Part shown: one piece after another, positions 9,452 to 19,217 of the stretch
Numbering within the stretch: position 1 is the first letter of the stretch
Layout of the letters: every line of letters starts with the position of its first letter
Source of the DNA: Alphaproteobacteria bacterium
GTDB taxonomy: Bacteria > Planctomycetota > Phycisphaerae > UBA1845
Direction of reading: 5' to 3'
DNA: 64,000 bases
Assembly: GCA_028285105.1 (NCBI GenBank)
Contig: JANQQE010000013.1
Coordinates: forward strand, 84,563-148,562
Notes under the pieces: model-generated
Databases searched by the model: none
What the model saw: the letters and a program-made list of their open reading frames with translations, nothing else
What the model was told of the DNA's origin: nothing
Translations under genes and position numbers: made by a program

Positions 9452-9478
9452 CCGAACGCCAGCTTCGATACCGATGAC

Positions 9479-10603
9479 ATGAAACTGCTCATTGCACCCG
9501 ACAGCTTTAAGGGAACGTTAACCGCGGCGCAGGCCAGTTCGTCCATCGCCGATGGTATCCGTGACGCGATTCCCAACGTCGAAATCTTGCTGCGACCGAT
9601 CGCCGACGGTGGCGAGGGCACAGTCGACGCCATCCTGCAATCCAAACCCGGTACCAAGTACACCATCAATGTCACCAGCCCGTTGGGCAATTCGATAGAT
9701 GCTGAGTACGCGATTCTCGAAGACAAGCGGACAGCGATTATCGAGATGGCCGCTGCTTCGGGACTCACGCTTGTACCCGAATCGTTGAGAAACGTGATGC
9801 GCGCGACGACTTTCGGAACGGGCGAATTGATCGCCGATGCGCTGGATCGCGGTGTGGACCACATCTACGTTGGACTGGGCGGAAGCGCAACTTGCGATGG
9901 CGGATTGGGTTGTGCGCAGGCACTTGGGTATCGGTTTCTTGACGATGCTTGCGAAGTGATCGCCAAACCCGCCGCCGCGATTGATCTGCCACGCATTCAA
10001 AAAATTGATCGCACCGAAGTCAATCCACGATTATCCGGTTGCAAGTTCACCGCGCTTTGCGACGTACGCAACCGACTTTGCGGCGAAACGGGTGCCGCAA
10101 GGGTCTTCGCGCCGCAGAAGGGCGCGACGCCCGAGGATGTAAGCACGCTGGACATCGGGCTCACGCACTTTGCGAAATTGATCGAACAAGACCTTTCGAT
10201 TGACGTGCAAGCATTGGATCGAGGCGGAGCGGCTGGAGGGTTGGCGGCTGGGCTGACCGCATTCTGCAATGCTGAACTCTCCACAGGTGCGTTGACCGTT
10301 TTCGACATGATCGATCTCGAAACTGCCATCGACCAAGCCGACGCGGTCTTCACCGGTGAAGGTCGTCTCGATGCCACCACGCTCAACGGCAAAGCCCCGC
10401 TGAGTCTCGCACTGCTTTGCCACGCCGCGAACAAGCCCGTGTTCGCTCTCGTTGGACAAATCGCCGAGCCAACAAATCTCTGGGAAGAGCATTTCACGGC
10501 TGTCGATGCATTGGGCGGCGATCCCTCGAGTTATTCAGATCACGCCTCACGCCTTCGCAATCTCTCCAAGGCCAGCGCACTGCAATGGCTTAGGTTCCAA
10601 TAA
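9479..10603 (+). CDS. glxK: Glycerate kinase
   Basis: MKLLIAPDSFKGTLTAAQASSSIADGI...PIADGGEGTVDA; GGSATCDGGLG; family-typical. Confidence 0.93.
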   Translation: MKLLIAPDSFKGTLTAAQASSSIADGIRDAIPNVEILLRPIADGGEGTVDAILQSKPGTKYTINVTSPLGNSIDAEYAILEDKRTAIIEMAAASGLTLVPESLRNVMRATTFGTGELIADALDRGVDHIYVGLGGSATCDGGLGCAQALGYRFLDDACEVIAKPAAAIDLPRIQKIDRTEVNPRLSGCKFTALCDVRNRLCGETGAARVFAPQKGATPEDVSTLDIGLTHFAKLIEQDLSIDVQALDRGGAAGGLAAGLTAFCNAELSTGALTVFDMIDLETAIDQADAVFTGEGRLDATTLNGKAPLSLALLCHAANKPVFALVGQIAEPTNLWEEHFTAVDALGGDPSSYSDHASRLRNLSKASALQWLRFQ

Positions 10604-10712
10604 CCCCCTCATCCAAGTTGCAACCCCTCAAGGTCGATAATACGGGATGACGTCTGAGGACCAGCTCAACACGCTTGAATTGCGAGCAGAGATTCACATC
10701 AAGGAGCGGCCA

Positions 10713-10970
10713 ATGGGTACATATCAGCAGGGCGAATCGGAATCGGCAGAATCAAAACGTTTCGGAGATTACGCCATCGCGTTGGGCTTTTGCACGTCGG
10801 CTGACGTCGATCGCGCGGTAAAGATTCAAAAGGATCTGGTCAATCGCGGATACCCGCACATGCTGATCGGGTTGGTAATGGTGCGCTACGGCATCATCGA
10901 TGCGGGCCAACTCATCGATGTCCTCAAGACGTTCGAGCGCGAAGAAGTCATGTCGCTCGCTGCCGACTGA
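10713..10970 (+). CDS. Small MshEN-like (type II secretion ATPase N-domain-like) protein
   Basis: FGDYAIALGFCTSADVDRAVKIQKDLVNRGYPHMLIGLVMVRYGIIDAGQLIDVLKTFE; ORF open from 10647, start uncertain. Confidence 0.5.
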   Translation: MGTYQQGESESAESKRFGDYAIALGFCTSADVDRAVKIQKDLVNRGYPHMLIGLVMVRYGIIDAGQLIDVLKTFEREEVMSLAAD

Positions 10971-10985
10971 TCCGTTGCACTCGTT

Positions 10986-12188
10986 TTAACCTGCCGATGC
11001 AAGTCGCGGTTCGACTTCGGAATCGCGCGGATCGAGCTGCGCCACCCACATCGCCATACGGGTATGGACTTCCTGCCACTCGCTCGACAGTCTCAAACGC
11101 ATGAAAGACTGGAACAATTGATCGAGCGTGCTGCTCAGGTCGGCCACTGATTCGCAGCGCGACTCCAAGATTTGCGTCTTATCGGCATCGGTATCGTCGC
11201 CGGCTGGGATCTGCAATCCGAACACGCCCAACATCGGGCCATCCAGCGTCAGCCCCCATTCACCTGCCCGACTGGCCAGCAACAATCCCAAGCGTGTCGG
11301 CTGCTTTCCGGTGGCCAGCGCCGACTTGCTTTCCCTCATCCGAGCCGGCGCATCGCCTCGAACAGTCACTGCTCCCGTCAGATTGAAATCGCATTTCAAG
11401 TTGGCTTGGTTGACGACGGACATCATCGCATCCGAACCATCCGGCAGGGAGATCACGCCCTCATTCGATTCGACAGTGAACCAGATCCAGCTTAGAAACT
11501 CCCGCCCAAGATAGCCGCAATCGGATGGATCGCCGTGGTAGTCGGAGTCGGCCCCTTCTGGAACGGAAACCCAGTGCGCCGGTTTGGCGTCTTCGAGCGA
11601 ACGCATATTGCCGAATTCTTCTGCAATTGAAATCGCGAGCGTGTGCGTGTTGAGTGGTGCGAGTTGCACATCGAACGTATCGACGAACAACCGCTGCATG
11701 TGTTCGTTGACGCCGTTCGATGCGTTCCCGAAGTAGAGCATCGCCTTCTCCAAATCGACGACAATCGGATACGCATTGATGCGACGAAACGCGCCGGAGC
11801 GGGCTTCCTTTTCAGCGCGACGGTTGGCCGATTCTCTGGCTTCCTTAAGCTCACGCTTGTTCAGAAAATCTCGACCGCTGACTTCGAGGGCGGCGATGCG
11901 TTCGATCTCGAAGTAACTTCTCTTGATGGTCGCCGGTACGCTGTTGCGATCGAGGCGCATCGTGAAGTGCGCGAAGCGGCCGGCTGCAATCTTCTCACCG
12001 GCGAACTCGGCATCGAGTACGTGCTGCGGCGTCACCCAACCGATCTGCGTGCTTTCGTCGTGGACCAGTTGATAGCGTCCAAACGCGCAATTCGTCAGCG
12101 CTTCGACGAATGAATCGTCGATGTTCGCGTGCTTCCAATGCTCGATTCTGTACCGACGAAACGTGACCGATCCGGACGCAAAGCCCAT
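10986..12188 (-). CDS. Divergent RdgC-like protein (tentative)
   Basis: N-terminal layout IGWVTPQ...GRFAHFTMRLDRNSVPATIKRSYFEIE and central RRINAYPIVVDLEKAMLYFGN...VDTFDVQLAPL resemble the RdgC order by eye. Confidence 0.5.
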   Translation of the reverse strand: MGFASGSVTFRRYRIEHWKHANIDDSFVEALTNCAFGRYQLVHDESTQIGWVTPQHVLDAEFAGEKIAAGRFAHFTMRLDRNSVPATIKRSYFEIERIAALEVSGRDFLNKRELKEARESANRRAEKEARSGAFRRINAYPIVVDLEKAMLYFGNASNGVNEHMQRLFVDTFDVQLAPLNTHTLAISIAEEFGNMRSLEDAKPAHWVSVPEGADSDYHGDPSDCGYLGREFLSWIWFTVESNEGVISLPDGSDAMMSVVNQANLKCDFNLTGAVTVRGDAPARMRESKSALATGKQPTRLGLLLASRAGEWGLTLDGPMLGVFGLQIPAGDDTDADKTQILESRCESVADLSSTLDQLFQSFMRLRLSSEWQEVHTRMAMWVAQLDPRDSEVEPRLASAG

Positions 12189-12502
12189 CCTGTTCTCCCC
12201 TACTGATGCCTGCGAGTTCGTGCCATTGAGATGACGAAACGGCGAAGATACGGGCTTGGATCAAAACCACAAGATCAGCGAATTCGTGGCAAGAGTGTCG
12301 ACTGGCAAAGAGCGATCCCAACCATATGTTCCGATGGATGTTGGAGCGATTAGCTACAGAAATTCACAGCATCGCAATCCCCGGTACAAGTCGCAACGAC
12401 TTGATTACATCAATCGACGAATTTCGACAGACGATCCACGTTGCACTCCGTTAACATGCACGGTCAATTGAAAACGAACGCCTGCATCACAGGAACTTAA
12501 AC

Positions 12503-14176
12503 ATGGTTCACTTTGTTCTCTCCATGACCGCGCTGCTTCTGACTTCGACGCCACCCGCCGGAAAAACGCCCGTGATACCGAAAGATGTCGAACAATCCAT
12601 TCGCGCCCGCGTCGAGAACGGTTACGCGCCAAGCATCGTCATCGGTGTGATCGATGAGAGTGGTTCGACGGTGTTTGCCCACGGCTGGTCGAAACGCGAA
12701 GGCGGTCAACCTGTTGATGCCGACACCGTTTACGAAATCGGTTCCATCACCAAAGCCTTCACCGGCATTCTGCTCGCCGACATGGCCAGCAAAGGCGAGG
12801 TCGGTCTCGACGATCCGATTTCAAAACACCTGCCCGACGACATCGACACGCCAACCAAAGACGACAAGGAAATCACGTTAAAACATTTGTCGAACCACAC
12901 GTCGGGTCTGCCGCGATTGCCCGACAACATGACACCGGACGATTCGGACAATCCCTATGCCAGCTACAAGCCGGAAGACCTTTACGAGTTCCTCGACGGA
13001 TACGCGATGCAAAACGCCATCGGCGTCAAGTACGATTACTCGAATCTGGGTGCGGGTTTGTTGGGGCAGATTCTCTCGCGCGTTGCGGGCGAAACGTATG
13101 AGCAACTTGTCTGGAACCGCATCGCCAAACCGCTGGGTATGACTTCGACGATGGGTTCAACCCGCGTCGATGCGAAACCGCGCGAAGCGCAGGGCTACAC
13201 CGGAGCGGTCGAAGCCGGTCATTGGGATATCCCCACGCTGGCGGGTGCGGGCGATCTGGTCTCCAGCGCCAGCGACATGCTCAAATTCGTCGCCGCGAAT
13301 CTCTGCATGGACAACTGCGTTCTAAAGGAGGCGATGACCAAGTCGCACGAACCGACGGTACACACCAGCATTCCAAACACACAGGTCGGACTTGGCTGGC
13401 ACATCCGCGACCACGAAGGCCGCAAGCTGATCTGGCACAACGGGGGTACGGGCGGGTTTCGCAGTTTTGTCGGGTTCAACCCGGATAAGAAGTTTGGAGT
13501 GGTGGTGCTGACCAACACCGGCAGCCTGGGCGTCGATGACATCGGCTTTCATACGCTGGAACCGGAGATCGCACTGGAATCGCGCTGGGATGAGCCGCTT
13601 CCCAAAGTGGACCAGAAAACGCTCGATTCGTACGTCGGGTACTACGAACTTCAACCCGGGCTCGTCATGAACGTGCAGACGGTCAATGGGATGCTCACCG
13701 TCGAACCGACCGGCCAACAGGTGTTCACGCTTTATCCCAAGAGCAAGACCGAGTTCTTCCTCACCGAAGTGGAAGCAGCCGGCGGATTCGTCGTCGATGA
13801 CAACGGCAAGGTCACCCACCTGATCTGGAAACAGGGTGGCGCGGAACAGAAAGGCGCCCGCAAAGACAACTACACCCCACCGCCACCCAAGAAAGAAATC
13901 GAAGTCAAACCCGAGGTACTCAAGCAATACGTCGGCAAGTACGAACTCGTCCCGTCAGTCATCTTCGACGTCACCGTTAAAGATGATCAGCTATTCGTGC
14001 AACTAACCGGCCAACCCTCGTTCCCGGTCTTCGCCGAATCGCAGGACAAATTCTTCTACAAGGTCGTGCAAGCCGCCATCACGTTTCACATCGAAGACGG
14101 CAAGACCACAGCGTTAACGCTGCACCAAGGCGGGATGGATCAACGGGCGAAACGGATGACGGAAACGGGTTCGTAA
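12503..14176 (+). CDS. Serine beta-lactamase-family hydrolase with duplicated C-terminal DUF3471-like domains
   Basis: GSITKAF (SxxK), YDYSN, HNGGTGGF motifs; C-terminal YVGYYEL and YVGKYEL repeats. Confidence 0.88.
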   Translation: MVHFVLSMTALLLTSTPPAGKTPVIPKDVEQSIRARVENGYAPSIVIGVIDESGSTVFAHGWSKREGGQPVDADTVYEIGSITKAFTGILLADMASKGEVGLDDPISKHLPDDIDTPTKDDKEITLKHLSNHTSGLPRLPDNMTPDDSDNPYASYKPEDLYEFLDGYAMQNAIGVKYDYSNLGAGLLGQILSRVAGETYEQLVWNRIAKPLGMTSTMGSTRVDAKPREAQGYTGAVEAGHWDIPTLAGAGDLVSSASDMLKFVAANLCMDNCVLKEAMTKSHEPTVHTSIPNTQVGLGWHIRDHEGRKLIWHNGGTGGFRSFVGFNPDKKFGVVVLTNTGSLGVDDIGFHTLEPEIALESRWDEPLPKVDQKTLDSYVGYYELQPGLVMNVQTVNGMLTVEPTGQQVFTLYPKSKTEFFLTEVEAAGGFVVDDNGKVTHLIWKQGGAEQKGARKDNYTPPPPKKEIEVKPEVLKQYVGKYELVPSVIFDVTVKDDQLFVQLTGQPSFPVFAESQDKFFYKVVQAAITFHIEDGKTTALTLHQGGMDQRAKRMTETGS

Positions 14177-14274
14177 TCGCGGCGTGAAATCAAGAACGGT
14201 GGCCCAAGTTTTCAAACTTAGGGTTGCGATTTCAGTGCTTCGTTAATCCCGAACTTGTGAATGTATTGCCAAGA

Positions 14275-14547
14275 CTAGCATGCATAGCCCCGCGGAAACC
14301 AGATTCCTCGAATCGTAGCAACTTCCATGTTCGGCAATACGTGCCCTGCATCCAACGTCGAGATATCGACGTTTTCTATGGCTCGATTTATCTTGGGCAC
14401 GGGCATTTCTTTGAATAACGTTTCTTGCAACAGGCGTAGTGCGTCGTCATAACCAAGTGCTGTAACCCCGCATCCTCGACCAATTCCGTGCGGAATATCA
14501 TCGTAAGATTGAAAATCAAACTCGAACCAATATCGAACTAAGTCCAC
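14275..14547 (-). CDS. Hypothetical protein
   Basis: 90 aa ORF of plausible composition in a non-overlapped region. Confidence 0.35.
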   Translation of the reverse strand: MDLVRYWFEFDFQSYDDIPHGIGRGCGVTALGYDDALRLLQETLFKEMPVPKINRAIENVDISTLDAGHVLPNMEVATIRGIWFPRGYAC

Positions 14548-14580
14548 TCTTTCAATCCCATCGACGGTAAGAACCTAACA

Positions 14581-14602
14581 GGTGCGGTAAACCGCACCCT
14601 AC
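14581..14602. repeat. Palindromic repeat GGTGCGGTaaACCGCACCCTAC
   Basis: Inverted repeat read directly; related units at 17484, 20602 and 38598. Confidence 0.7.
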
Positions 14603-14620
14603 ACGGACCCAATCGACTCC

Positions 14621-14640
14621 CCCAGGATTGAAATCCTGGG
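14621..14640. repeat. Palindrome CCCAGGATTgaAATCCTGGG
   Basis: 9-bp perfect arms just downstream of mmsA. Confidence 0.7.
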
Positions 14641-14660
14641 CCACCCATCAGCAGCGCTTA

Positions 14661-16190
14661 CTACTTCCCGCCGGTCATTGTTTTCCACACCGGGTCGTGG
14701 TGCGAATCCTGGCCGGACTCGAACCATCTTGTCATCGTCATCTTTTGCTTGGTGTAGAACTGGATGCTTTCGGTGCCCTGGATGTGCAGATCGCCGAAGA
14801 ACGAATTGTTCCAGCCGGTGAACGGGAACCAGGCCATCGGGGCTGGCACGCCTACGTTGATGCCGATCATGCCTGCATTGAAATGGCGTTTGAATTCGCG
14901 GGCGGCCCAGCCGCTTCTTGTGAAGATCGATGCGCCGTTGCCGTACTCGCAGTCCTTGCCGATGTTCAGCGCTTCGTCGATATCCTTCGCCCGCACGACC
15001 GACAGCACCGGCCCGAAGATCTCTTCCTTGTGGACGCGCATGCCCGGTTTGACTTGATCGATCACGCTGGGGCCAACGAGAAATCCGTCGCCGCTCATTT
15101 TGGCTTCGCGGCCATCAAGGGGAACGGTGGCCCCTTCCTGCTTGGCGATATCGAGGTAACCGACGACGCGTTCTAGATGTTCGCGGGTGACGAGCGGACC
15201 CATGTCAACGTCGCTGTTGCCTTCGGTTGCACCGACGCGCATCTTGCCCGCACGGTCGCACAGTCGATCGACAAGTTGGTCGCCCACGTCACCGACTGCC
15301 AGCGCGACGCTCCCGGCCATGCAGCGTTCACCCGCGCATCCGTACGCCGAAGCAGCCAGCGCCGCGACGGATTGATCGAGGTCGGCATCGGGCATGATGA
15401 TGAGGTGGTTCTTCGCACCACCGGCAGATTGCACGCGCTTGCCGTTCCTCGTGCCTTCCTGATAAATGTATCGCGCGATGTTGGTTGAACCGACAAACGA
15501 AACGGCTTTCACCAGTTCGTGTTGAAGCAGCGCATCGACCGCTTCCTTATCGCCATGCACCACGTTAAACACGCCTTCGGGCAAACCGGCTTCGGTTAAC
15601 AGCTCGGCCAATCGGGTGGCAGCGAGCGGAACTTTCTCCGAAGGTTTAAGCACAAACGTATTGCCACAGGTGATTGCCACCGGATACATCCAAAGCGGCA
15701 CCATCGCCGGGAAGTTGAACGGTGTGATGCCTGCGCAAACACCGACCGGATGGCGAATGGTCTCGCAATCGACACGGCGGGCGATGTTGTCGATGCACTG
15801 GCCCATGATGAGGCTGGGGATGCCGCAGGCGAACTCGATCATCTCGACACCGCGCTGCACCGAAGCGCGGGCTTCGCCGATGGTCTTGCCATGTTCGCGG
15901 GTGACGATTTGAGCGATGTCTTCAAAATTCGATTGCACCAGTTCGCGGTAACGAAACATGATCTGGGCGCGTTCGACGACGGGCGTTTCCGACCACGCGG
16001 GCAGCGCGGCTGCGGCTGACTTGACGACGCGGTCCACTTCAGAAACGCTGCACAACGGAACCTTTGCGATCACTTTTCCGGTGGACGGATTGAAAACTTC
16101 GCTCCATCGCTGGGTGGGGCTGTCTTCCCACTTGCCGCCACAAAGAATCTTGACCGTCTCCACCGATTGCCCCGTCGTTTGCGATACCAT
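14661..16190 (-). CDS. mmsA: CoA-acylating methylmalonate/malonate-semialdehyde dehydrogenase
   Basis: FNFPAMVPLWMYPVAI, GAKNHLIIMPDAD, GCAGERCMAGS; start set to MVSQTTG at 16190 because the upstream ORF extension translates a palindromic repeat. Confidence 0.92.
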   Translation of the reverse strand: MVSQTTGQSVETVKILCGGKWEDSPTQRWSEVFNPSTGKVIAKVPLCSVSEVDRVVKSAAAALPAWSETPVVERAQIMFRYRELVQSNFEDIAQIVTREHGKTIGEARASVQRGVEMIEFACGIPSLIMGQCIDNIARRVDCETIRHPVGVCAGITPFNFPAMVPLWMYPVAITCGNTFVLKPSEKVPLAATRLAELLTEAGLPEGVFNVVHGDKEAVDALLQHELVKAVSFVGSTNIARYIYQEGTRNGKRVQSAGGAKNHLIIMPDADLDQSVAALAASAYGCAGERCMAGSVALAVGDVGDQLVDRLCDRAGKMRVGATEGNSDVDMGPLVTREHLERVVGYLDIAKQEGATVPLDGREAKMSGDGFLVGPSVIDQVKPGMRVHKEEIFGPVLSVVRAKDIDEALNIGKDCEYGNGASIFTRSGWAAREFKRHFNAGMIGINVGVPAPMAWFPFTGWNNSFFGDLHIQGTESIQFYTKQKMTMTRWFESGQDSHHDPVWKTMTGGK

Positions 16191-16334
16191 CGTGTCACCT
16201 TTGCTTTGATTGTTGCCTGATTGTTCGTTCTGTTTTGGACCGACCATTGTACGTTCGATCAACCCGTGAAGCCATACCGACACCATTGGCGACGGGCATT
16301 TGATGACTGAGGGCCTGCCACGCCGCCGTTGGCC

Positions 16335-16401
16335 GTCATTCCCACGAAAGTGGGAATCCAGACGCTGTAAGACGCTGGACTCCCGCGTGCGCGGGAGTGA
16401 C
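16335..16401. repeat. REP-like composite inverted repeat (GTCATTCCCacgaaaGTGGGAATCCAG...CTGGACTCCCGCgtGCGCGGGAGTGAC)
   Basis: Nested inverted repeats read directly; second copy at 30247-30393. Confidence 0.8.
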
Positions 16402-16584
16402 GAAAGACTCAACGAAACCGGTTCCCGCGCGGACGCAAGGTTTGCAACGCCCGTGCGTTGGATTTACACTGATCCGCGAAGTTGTCGCCATCGGTGCCGC
16501 GATTTCCCATGCTTGGGCGATCAGTGCAACAGCGTGGCACTTCCCTTTCCAATGCCGCACCGCTTTTGAGCAAGGAGCATTCAT

Positions 16585-17454
16585 ATGCCACGAATCGTCC
16601 GAAGTGGACTCATCCAAGCCGCCCTATCCGAACCCGTGACAGCCGGCGTCGATAAAATCAAAAAGTCGATGATCGACAAGCACGTCGACATGATCGCGAA
16701 GGCGGCTGACCAGGGCGCCCAGGTCATCTGCCTGCAAGAATTATTCTATGGCCCATACTTTTGTGCCGAGCAGGACGCCAAGTGGTATGAACTGACCGAA
16801 CCGGTTCCCGACGGACCGACAGTGAAGCTTATGTGCGAGCTTTCCAAGAAGCACGGTATCGTTCTCGTTGTACCGATGTACGAAGAAGATTTACCGGGCA
16901 TCTATTACAACACTGCGGCTGTCATCGATGCGGACGGGACGTACCTCGGCAAATTTCGCAAGATACATATTCCGCACTGCGCGCCGGGCTTTTGGGAAAA
17001 ATTCTACTTCCGCCCGGGCAACCTGGGGTACCCCGTATTCAACACGAAGTTCGGACGCGTCGCCGTTTATATTTGTTATGACCGCCACTTCCCGGACGGC
17101 GCACGTTGCCTCGGACTTGCCGGGGCAGAAATTGTTTTCAATCCGTCGGCAACGGTGGCGGGCCTATCGGAGTATTTGTGGAAATTGGAACAACCAGCTC
17201 ACGCGGTGGCCAACCAGTACTTTGTCGGCGCGATCAACCGACCCGGTTTTGAAGAACCCTGGCGCATTGGCGAGTTTTATGGCCAGAGTTACTTCTGCGA
17301 CCCGCGCGGGCAACTCATCGCCGAAGGTTCGCGCGACGGCGACGACATCGTCATCGCCGACATCGACCTCGACCTGATCCGCGAAGTGCGCAATACGTGG
17401 CAATTCTTCCGCGATCGTAGACCCGAAACGTATCAATCCATCGTGCAGTTGTAA
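16585..17454 (+). CDS. Beta-ureidopropionase / N-carbamoyl-beta-alanine amidohydrolase (nitrilase superfamily)
   Basis: CLQELFYGPYFC (E), KFRKIHIPH (K), VAVYICYDRHFP (C) catalytic motifs; GAINRPG. Confidence 0.92.
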   Translation: MPRIVRSGLIQAALSEPVTAGVDKIKKSMIDKHVDMIAKAADQGAQVICLQELFYGPYFCAEQDAKWYELTEPVPDGPTVKLMCELSKKHGIVLVVPMYEEDLPGIYYNTAAVIDADGTYLGKFRKIHIPHCAPGFWEKFYFRPGNLGYPVFNTKFGRVAVYICYDRHFPDGARCLGLAGAEIVFNPSATVAGLSEYLWKLEQPAHAVANQYFVGAINRPGFEEPWRIGEFYGQSYFCDPRGQLIAEGSRDGDDIVIADIDLDLIREVRNTWQFFRDRRPETYQSIVQL

Positions 17455-17483
17455 TGATTCGGTGTAACGCAACCGACGTCGTT

Positions 17484-17541
17484 GTAGGGTCCGCTGTGCG
17501 GACCGATTGAACGCGATAATGGTCCGCACAGCGGACCCTAC
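17484..17541. repeat. Perfect 21-bp inverted repeat GTAGGGTCCGCTGTGCGGACC/GGTCCGCACAGCGGACCCTAC
   Basis: Read directly at both ends, 16-nt spacer. Confidence 0.9.
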
Positions 17542-19096
17542 GTGGAGATATTCTAAGCGCGTGCAACCCATCGGCGTAACATACGGTCTGGATGACAAGC
17601 CCCCCACCGGTCGAGCAATCGTTCTCGCGGCGCAGCATGTGCTGACGATGTTTGGTTCGACCGTCGCGATCCCTCTTCTGTTTGGTCCGGCGCTTTGGCC
17701 GATCGACACCGCTGCCGATGCGGCAACTCAGGCGCAGCAGGCACTGGTTCAATCCACGAACATCGCCGTCTTGATTTCATCCGTAATGCTATGCAGCGGG
17801 CTGGCGACGCTTGTGCAGGCGACGTTCGGTTCGCGGCTGCCGATCATTCAAGGCGTTTCGTTTTCGTTCATCACCGCGTTCTTCGGCATCATCTTTGCGT
17901 GTCAGGGCAAGGGACTCGATGGCGCAATGGCCATGCGTTATATCGCAGGTGCGGTCATTACCGGTGCGGTCATTGAAATGTTCATTGGATTCTCCGGCTT
18001 GATGGGCTGGGTTCGTCGATTGCTTTCGCCCGTCGTCGTCGGGCCGGTCATCATGCTGATCGGTCTCGCTCTCTATCAGCACGGCGCACCCAAAGCCGGC
18101 ACGCATTGGGGCGTGTCCGGTTTGACAATTTTCCTGGTGATTCTGTTCTCACTCGTGCTTTCGCGACTTCACCAGATTTTTCAAATGTTTCCGATGTTAC
18201 TCGCCGTCGGGATCGCTTGCGCTACTTGCTGGCTCCTAACTGCTACGGGTACGTTTTCAAAAGGACATCCGGGCTTCGTTAGTTTTGACGCCGTCGAACA
18301 TGCTCAATGGGTGCGACTTGACCCGCGGAATGTTGTGTTCCCCTGGGGAACGCCCAAGTTCGACATCGCGTTTTTCGTCGCGGTGCTTGCCGGATACCTG
18401 GCTTCGATGGTCGAATCGTTCGGCGATTACCACGCCTGTTCGCAGATGGCCGGGGCGGGCGACCCGACGCCCAAGCAAATATCACGCGGGATTGGCTGCG
18501 AAGGCATCGGTTGCGCAATCACCGGTGTGTTCGGCGGGTTTGCTTCGACATCGTATTCCGAAAACATCGGGCTCGTCGGACTGACAAAAGTTGCGAGTCG
18601 CTACGTCGTACAGATCGGTGCAGTGATTTTGATTCTGCTCGGTTTGTTTGGAAAGTTCGGCGCGTTTGCGGCCACCATTCCCGGGCCGGTAGTCGGCGGG
18701 TTGTATTGTGCACTGTTCGGACTCATCAGTGCCGTAGGTATTCAGCAACTTGCCAAGTGCGATTTGAAAGCCGACCGAAATCTGTTCATCGCCGGATTCA
18801 GTTTGTTCATGGGCCTGAGCGTGCCGGCATACTTCACATCCATCGCCGACCAATCGAAACTCGTCGCAGGTCAAACGCTGGCCATGTACACACCAACGGC
18901 TGAGGGGTGGCTCGCAGTTTTGAGCGATGGCGTTCGCGGCGTGGTGACAGCCATTGGCACAACCGGGATGGCCGTCGCCGCCATCATCGGCTTGCTGCTC
19001 GACAACATCATCCCCGGCACCGACCAAGAGCGCGGTCTCGACATCCCCAGCCTGCTCGTTCCCGAGGGCGGCGACATTGGCGAAGGCAGCGACTAG
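17507..19096 (+). CDS. NCS2-family uracil/xanthine permease
   Basis: VLAAQHVLTMFGSTVAIPLLFG; GGFASTSYSENIGLVGLTKVASRYV; exact start uncertain (ATGs lie inside the inverted repeat). Confidence 0.9.
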   Translation: MNAIMVRTADPTWRYSKRVQPIGVTYGLDDKPPTGRAIVLAAQHVLTMFGSTVAIPLLFGPALWPIDTAADAATQAQQALVQSTNIAVLISSVMLCSGLATLVQATFGSRLPIIQGVSFSFITAFFGIIFACQGKGLDGAMAMRYIAGAVITGAVIEMFIGFSGLMGWVRRLLSPVVVGPVIMLIGLALYQHGAPKAGTHWGVSGLTIFLVILFSLVLSRLHQIFQMFPMLLAVGIACATCWLLTATGTFSKGHPGFVSFDAVEHAQWVRLDPRNVVFPWGTPKFDIAFFVAVLAGYLASMVESFGDYHACSQMAGAGDPTPKQISRGIGCEGIGCAITGVFGGFASTSYSENIGLVGLTKVASRYVVQIGAVILILLGLFGKFGAFAATIPGPVVGGLYCALFGLISAVGIQQLAKCDLKADRNLFIAGFSLFMGLSVPAYFTSIADQSKLVAGQTLAMYTPTAEGWLAVLSDGVRGVVTAIGTTGMAVAAIIGLLLDNIIPGTDQERGLDIPSLLVPEGGDIGEGSD

Positions 19097-19217
19097 GCAA
19101 TCGACGCTGCGATCGTGCGGTACACATCACCCCGTCAATTGCTTCGACTTGACGTGCGTCGGACGTTATACTCGTTAATTGCAAATTCGGTGGGGCCCAA
19201 CTTGAAAGGAACGCACG

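Noticed and set aside
12387-12403. Palindrome CAAGTCGcaaCGACTTG upstream of the beta-lactamase-family gene
   Set aside because: Short single palindrome, no second copy noticed; insufficient to call an operator.
16335-16401. Possible CRISPR repeat
   Set aside because: Palindromic unit occurs in REP-like pairs, not in regularly spaced arrays with unique spacers.
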